In this document: positions 61,901 through 64,000 of the stretch, one piece after another
How positions within the stretch are numbered: position 1 is the stretch's first letter
Layout: the number at the start of each line of letters is the position of its first letter
DNA from: CALBPI01 sp038524795
GTDB lineage: Bacteria; Pseudomonadota; Gammaproteobacteria; Steroidobacterales; Woeseiaceae
Assembly (NCBI GenBank): GCA_038524795.1
Contig: JBCBIJ010000002.1
Coordinates: 378,291 to 442,290, forward strand
DNA: 64,000 nucleotides
Direction: 5' to 3'
Program-made: the position numbers and the translations under genes
Notes under the pieces: model-generated
The model's input: only the letters and a program-made list of their open reading frames with translations
The model's database searches: none
Told to the model about the DNA's origin: nothing

Positions 61901-62886
61901 ACGGCGAACGCATCGCGCTTATGACCAACGTCGGCGTGGCCTGGTACGCCGCGCACGGCAGCCGCGCCGACGCGCTTGTCAAAAATGCGCAGGCCGCCGC
62001 GCACGCGGCTCGCACCGACGGCAACGGCCGCTGTCTTGTGTACTCCGACGACATCGCCGAGCGCATCAAAGACCGACTCACATTGGAACGCGACCTGCGT
62101 CAGGCGATCCTATCCGACCAGTTCGAGCTGTATCTCCAGCCCAAATTCGACATCAAGCGTCAGATGCTGACGGGCGCCGAAGCGCTGATTCGCTGGCAGC
62201 ACCCGACACGCGGCCTCGTGATGCCCGACACATTCATTGCGCTGGCCGAAGAGACCGGCATGATCGAGTCTATTGGCCGCTGGGTCATCGACGCGGTCGC
62301 GCGCCAAATCGACATTTGGCACCAGTTCTCCCAGCCCGTGATTCCTGTGGCGGTCAACGTATCGAGCGTGGAGTTCCGAACCGGTAACCCCGCGCGCACC
62401 ATCCAGTCTGCCGCCGCCGAAGTGGACATCGACCCAAGCCTCATTCACGTTGAGCTCACCGAATCTGTGATCATGCAGGACGCACCGCAGACACGGGCCG
62501 CACTCAAGGCACTCCGCGACATGGGCTGCCACCTGGCCGTCGATGATTTCGGCACGGGCTACTCGTCGCTGGCCTATCTGCGTCGCTTCCAGCTCGACAC
62601 GGTGAAGATCGACCGCGCATTCATCAGCGACATCACGACCAGTGATGAAGACCAGTCGATTTGTGCGGCCATCATCGCGATGGCCCACGGTCTGAATCTG
62701 TCCGTCGTTGCCGAGGGCGTTGAAACCGAGGCACAGCTCAAGTGCCTCGCGCGACTGGGTTGCGATGAAGTCCAGGGTTTCCTGCTTGGCAAACCCGTCC
62801 CCGCCGACCAGTTTGCTGCGCTGTTCGGTGCGCGCGCCGACATCCGCGACGGCGCCAGTCCAACACCTTTCTTCCAAGCAAGCTGA
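58987..62886 (+). CDS. Periplasmic two-propeller sensor with GGDEF and EAL domains
   Basis: A 1299-residue membrane sensor. After a signal peptide (about 17-36) come a dozen or more Reg_prop blades (about 45-690; GFIWIATESGLNRYDG, DLWLATDGGGVARFE, GVLWVGTRGAGVAAWNP), a Y_Y_Y domain (about 740-808), a transmembrane helix (about 815-835), a GGDEF domain and an EAL domain. The GGDEF motif reads NGDEF (937-941), a departure in its first residue. The EAL domain has EAL (1065-1067), NVSS, ELTES, DDFGTGYSS, KIDR and QGFLLGKP, so phosphodiesterase activity on c-di-GMP is likely. It follows the protease gene by 45 bp. No response regulator or histidine kinase domain is present. Confidence 0.92.
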   Translation: MIRSRHSDEPQRATGTVSVLGALALCLAASPAAFSQGASQRMVFDHLSIEDGLSQGTVTRVAQDPAGFIWIATESGLNRYDGSTVQRFVYDRSATGGLNNDYIWDIEIDAQGDLWLATDGGGVARFEQETAQFTHYRFDADDANSLSSDAVRSLDIDSRGAVWVGTRDAGLNRIDVASGEIERFDHPNPAISIPTSATVFDIIEAAGGTQWFATSAGLYARETGSRAMRRWVNDADDSTSLSDNTVIAVHEASDGVIWAGTYEGGLNAIDREAGTLRRYRADADDAGALANDYVRDILEDSDGRLWVATAGGLSLLDRDTNRFTTYANRRDDARSLGSSYVMTLFQDQGGVLWVGTRGAGVAAWNPRSWTLGLRTMSDLADSVIVAFAADGRGHVWIGTMGKGLQRLTLETGELTPASALFGDSFAGLRTMSLLLDSRGQLWVGTMANGVLQVALDSGRITRFPHDPANAGTLSAAGVMSLFETIDGAIWVGTFGGGANRIDATTGAVDRLDGALGDGSKLAQSRVTAIVGDGGTGLWFATDGDGLFFHDTVEAKTTQFLSSENDERTLSANRLYAVYHDADTQRLWIGTAGRGLDVLPLDGAHLTSPRFSNISMRNGLSDNVVYGIEPDARGHLWLSSNSGLMHFDPKTRAVRKFHTRHGLQGEEFNFGAHHRGPDGRLYFGGAGGFNAFIPVRVSEDVAAPTVRLAAIEIDNQAYAGATTLHGLRKLDLKHDQDIITFELAVPDYVDPAKNRIAYRLEGFDAGWVSPVTARRFTYTNLTQGEYRLHARAISAAGVPGPETVLLTLRVHPAPWATWWAYAGYALLLALTTWLSLRWYRSKVERDAEMERLAHSDPVTGLSNRKRFLEQVRTAIETHTDAEGAVAVLAVDFNHVQRINDSLGHSAGDRVLKALANRLMHTVASTCHDLNVFETARLNGDEFAVVIAGANAGKRAERLGGHIVQRFSETLVDDGERIALMTNVGVAWYAAHGSRADALVKNAQAAAHAARTDGNGRCLVYSDDIAERIKDRLTLERDLRQAILSDQFELYLQPKFDIKRQMLTGAEALIRWQHPTRGLVMPDTFIALAEETGMIESIGRWVIDAVARQIDIWHQFSQPVIPVAVNVSSVEFRTGNPARTIQSAAAEVDIDPSLIHVELTESVIMQDAPQTRAALKALRDMGCHLAVDDFGTGYSSLAYLRRFQLDTVKIDRAFISDITTSDEDQSICAAIIAMAHGLNLSVVAEGVETEAQLKCLARLGCDEVQGFLLGKPVPADQFAALFGARADIRDGASPTPFFQAS

Positions 62887-62985
62887 TTCGTCATTGCTGC
62901 ACTGTCAGCCCGCGTCGCACAGGTGCCTTGTGTTGCGGGCCCTCGGCAACGCGTTATGATGTGCTCGAACGTGCTGAAGCACCGT

Positions 62986-63024
62986 GGCCACATCCGGGGG
63001 GATATCGGCCACGTACGGGGGAAA
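62986..63024 (+). repeat. 21 bp-period direct repeat before the last gene
   Basis: GGCCACATCCGGGGG (62986-63000) recurs 21 bp later as GGCCACGTACGGGGG (63007-63021), with 13 of 15 matches. A 21 bp period is two helical turns, as for paired activator sites. A possible -10 TATGAT (62955-62960) lies upstream, and the second copy's G run also serves as the ribosome site. Confidence 0.5.
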
Positions 63025-63027
63025 ATT

Positions 63028-64000
63028 ATGTTAAGAAGAGCGAGGCTGCTTGCTGCAGCCGCTTGCCTCGTCGCTGTATCGGCGACTGCAAGCCACATAC
63101 CCGGCGTCCCGCAAGACGATCGCGTCTTTCCGATCGGCGAATCCGGATCCTTCGACCCAGTTCCGGGTCTCACCGACATCATTGTCGAAGACATCGACAG
63201 CCACGGCGCGATCTACCGCTACGAGGTGCCCGTCAATTGGAACGGCGATCTCGTCATGTATGCGCATGGATTCCGCGGCTGTTTTGCCGACGAAGCCACG
63301 GGCGCACTCGTTCCTTTGACCGTCGACAATCCGCCGCTGCGGGACTACTTCCTGCTGCGCGGCTACGCCTGGGCGGCCTCGAGCTATTCGAAGAACTGCT
63401 ACGACGTTAAAGACGGCGTAGAAAGCACCAACCGCCTCGCGCGAATTTTCGCACGCGAAGTCGGGCAGCCAAATCGCACGCTGATCACGGGCTTTTCCAT
63501 GGGCGGTCACGTCACGGGCGCAGCCATCGAGATGTTCCCGAACTACCGCTGCCCCGAAGGTCGACGGGGCCGTCTGTGCCGCCGCTTCGTCCGTGTGCTG
63601 GGCGCACTCTCGGGTGGTGTGAAGTATGACGGCGCAGCACCGCTGTGCGGCGTCATGGGCGATGTCGAGCTGTTCGAGTACTTCGCCGACTACCAGTTTG
63701 GTGCCGAAGCTCTGGCTGCCGAGGTGAATCCATTCGTGCAATCGCAGTTTCCGCCGCCCGACAATTACGCAGCGACGACGCTGCCGCTGACCATCGGTAC
63801 CCTGTTCGCAAACAATGGCGCAGGCTTCCCGGCGCAGCTCTCACCCCAGGGTGAGAGCCTGAAGAACCTGCTGCGCGTGATTTCTGGCGGAGAACGGCCG
63901 ATTTTCGAGCAGGGCTTCCCAGTGTTCCAGCCCCTGTTGGTGAGCTTCTGGGGCGCAGACGGTACCGTTGACGGCGTCGTGTCGGGCAACATCTATGAGA
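63028..64000 (+). CDS. Exported alpha/beta-hydrolase (3' truncated by the window)
   Basis: The frame from ATG 63028 stays open to the right edge (324 codons). It begins with a signal peptide (RARLLAAAACLVAVSATAS) and continues with an alpha/beta-hydrolase fold: WNGDLVMYAHGFRGCF, DYFLLRGYAWAASSYSKNCYDV, and nucleophile elbow LITGFSMGGHVTGAAIEM (GFSMGGH). Several cysteines (CRPEGRRGRLC region) could form disulfides. The general pattern is that of secreted esterases or tannase-like hydrolases; the acid and histidine residues probably lie beyond the window. Confidence 0.75.
   Translation, partial: MLRRARLLAAAACLVAVSATASHIPGVPQDDRVFPIGESGSFDPVPGLTDIIVEDIDSHGAIYRYEVPVNWNGDLVMYAHGFRGCFADEATGALVPLTVDNPPLRDYFLLRGYAWAASSYSKNCYDVKDGVESTNRLARIFAREVGQPNRTLITGFSMGGHVTGAAIEMFPNYRCPEGRRGRLCRRFVRVLGALSGGVKYDGAAPLCGVMGDVELFEYFADYQFGAEALAAEVNPFVQSQFPPPDNYAATTLPLTIGTLFANNGAGFPAQLSPQGESLKNLLRVISGGERPIFEQGFPVFQPLLVSFWGADGTVDGVVSGNIYE

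Overview
The window reads as a piece of chromosome from a GC-rich, Gram-negative gammaproteobacterium, perhaps a Xanthomonadales or Woeseiales relative. This is inferred from a complete Mla outer-membrane lipid system, BepA, TonB-dependent uptake, Tat-exported redox enzymes and the gcvR-bcp-bepA order; no 16S rRNA gene is present to confirm it. Coding density is very high and no gene-free stretch exceeds about 265 bp. I saw no tRNA, rRNA, insertion sequence, integrase, prophage or CRISPR array, and codon use looks even throughout.

Layout. 1-6113: end of a gcvR-like gene, bcp, bepA and mlaA on the plus strand, facing mlaFEDCB on the minus strand. 6261-13114: a SUF iron-sulfur operon (Rrf2 regulator, sufB, C, D, S, U, T) with a sixA-like phosphatase gene at its end; its promoter carries an IscR-type half box. 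13151-18577: small exported or hypothetical proteins (SOUL, YtpQ/DUF1444-like, DUF1223, DUF4399, YjbR) and a GH97 glycosidase. 18669-25008: a 1004-residue patatin-like protein, then a vWA lipoprotein, an ECF sigma factor and a one-TM putative anti-sigma factor. 25066-27310: BicA-like SulP transporter behind an ArsR-type regulator with a palindromic operator. 27440-33746: acyltransferase, DUF2785 protein, DUF305/LVIVD protein, outer-membrane barrel, sterol desaturase. 33747-40233: Crp/Fnr-type regulator, sulfite dehydrogenase-like pair, intradiol dioxygenase, CadC-like TPR regulator, methanethiol methyltransferase MddA and a 45-residue membrane protein. 40324-49793: Kef-type antiporter, UspE-like protein, GST, spondin-domain protein, MscS channel, DUF885 peptidase-like lipoprotein, UPF0178 protein, DEAD-box helicase. 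49885-64000: TonB receptor with a structured leader, a 1093-residue BNR-repeat protein, LCAT-like lipase and subtilisin-like protease sharing a region with a perfect CRP-type site, a periplasmic-sensor GGDEF-EAL protein, and a truncated alpha/beta hydrolase.

The main functional blocks are outer-membrane lipid homeostasis (Mla, BepA), Fe-S assembly (SUF), a possible envelope-sensing module (vWA lipoprotein, ECF sigma factor, anti-sigma factor), sulfur and aromatic redox chemistry, and secreted hydrolases. The points most worth a second look are the TonB-plug-like IVVTG motif in the vWA lipoprotein and the putative anti-sigma factor, the eight-copy YIWGQ tail and lysine-rich linker of the protease, nested or perfect palindromes at several divergent promoters, and the hairpin leader of the TonB receptor.
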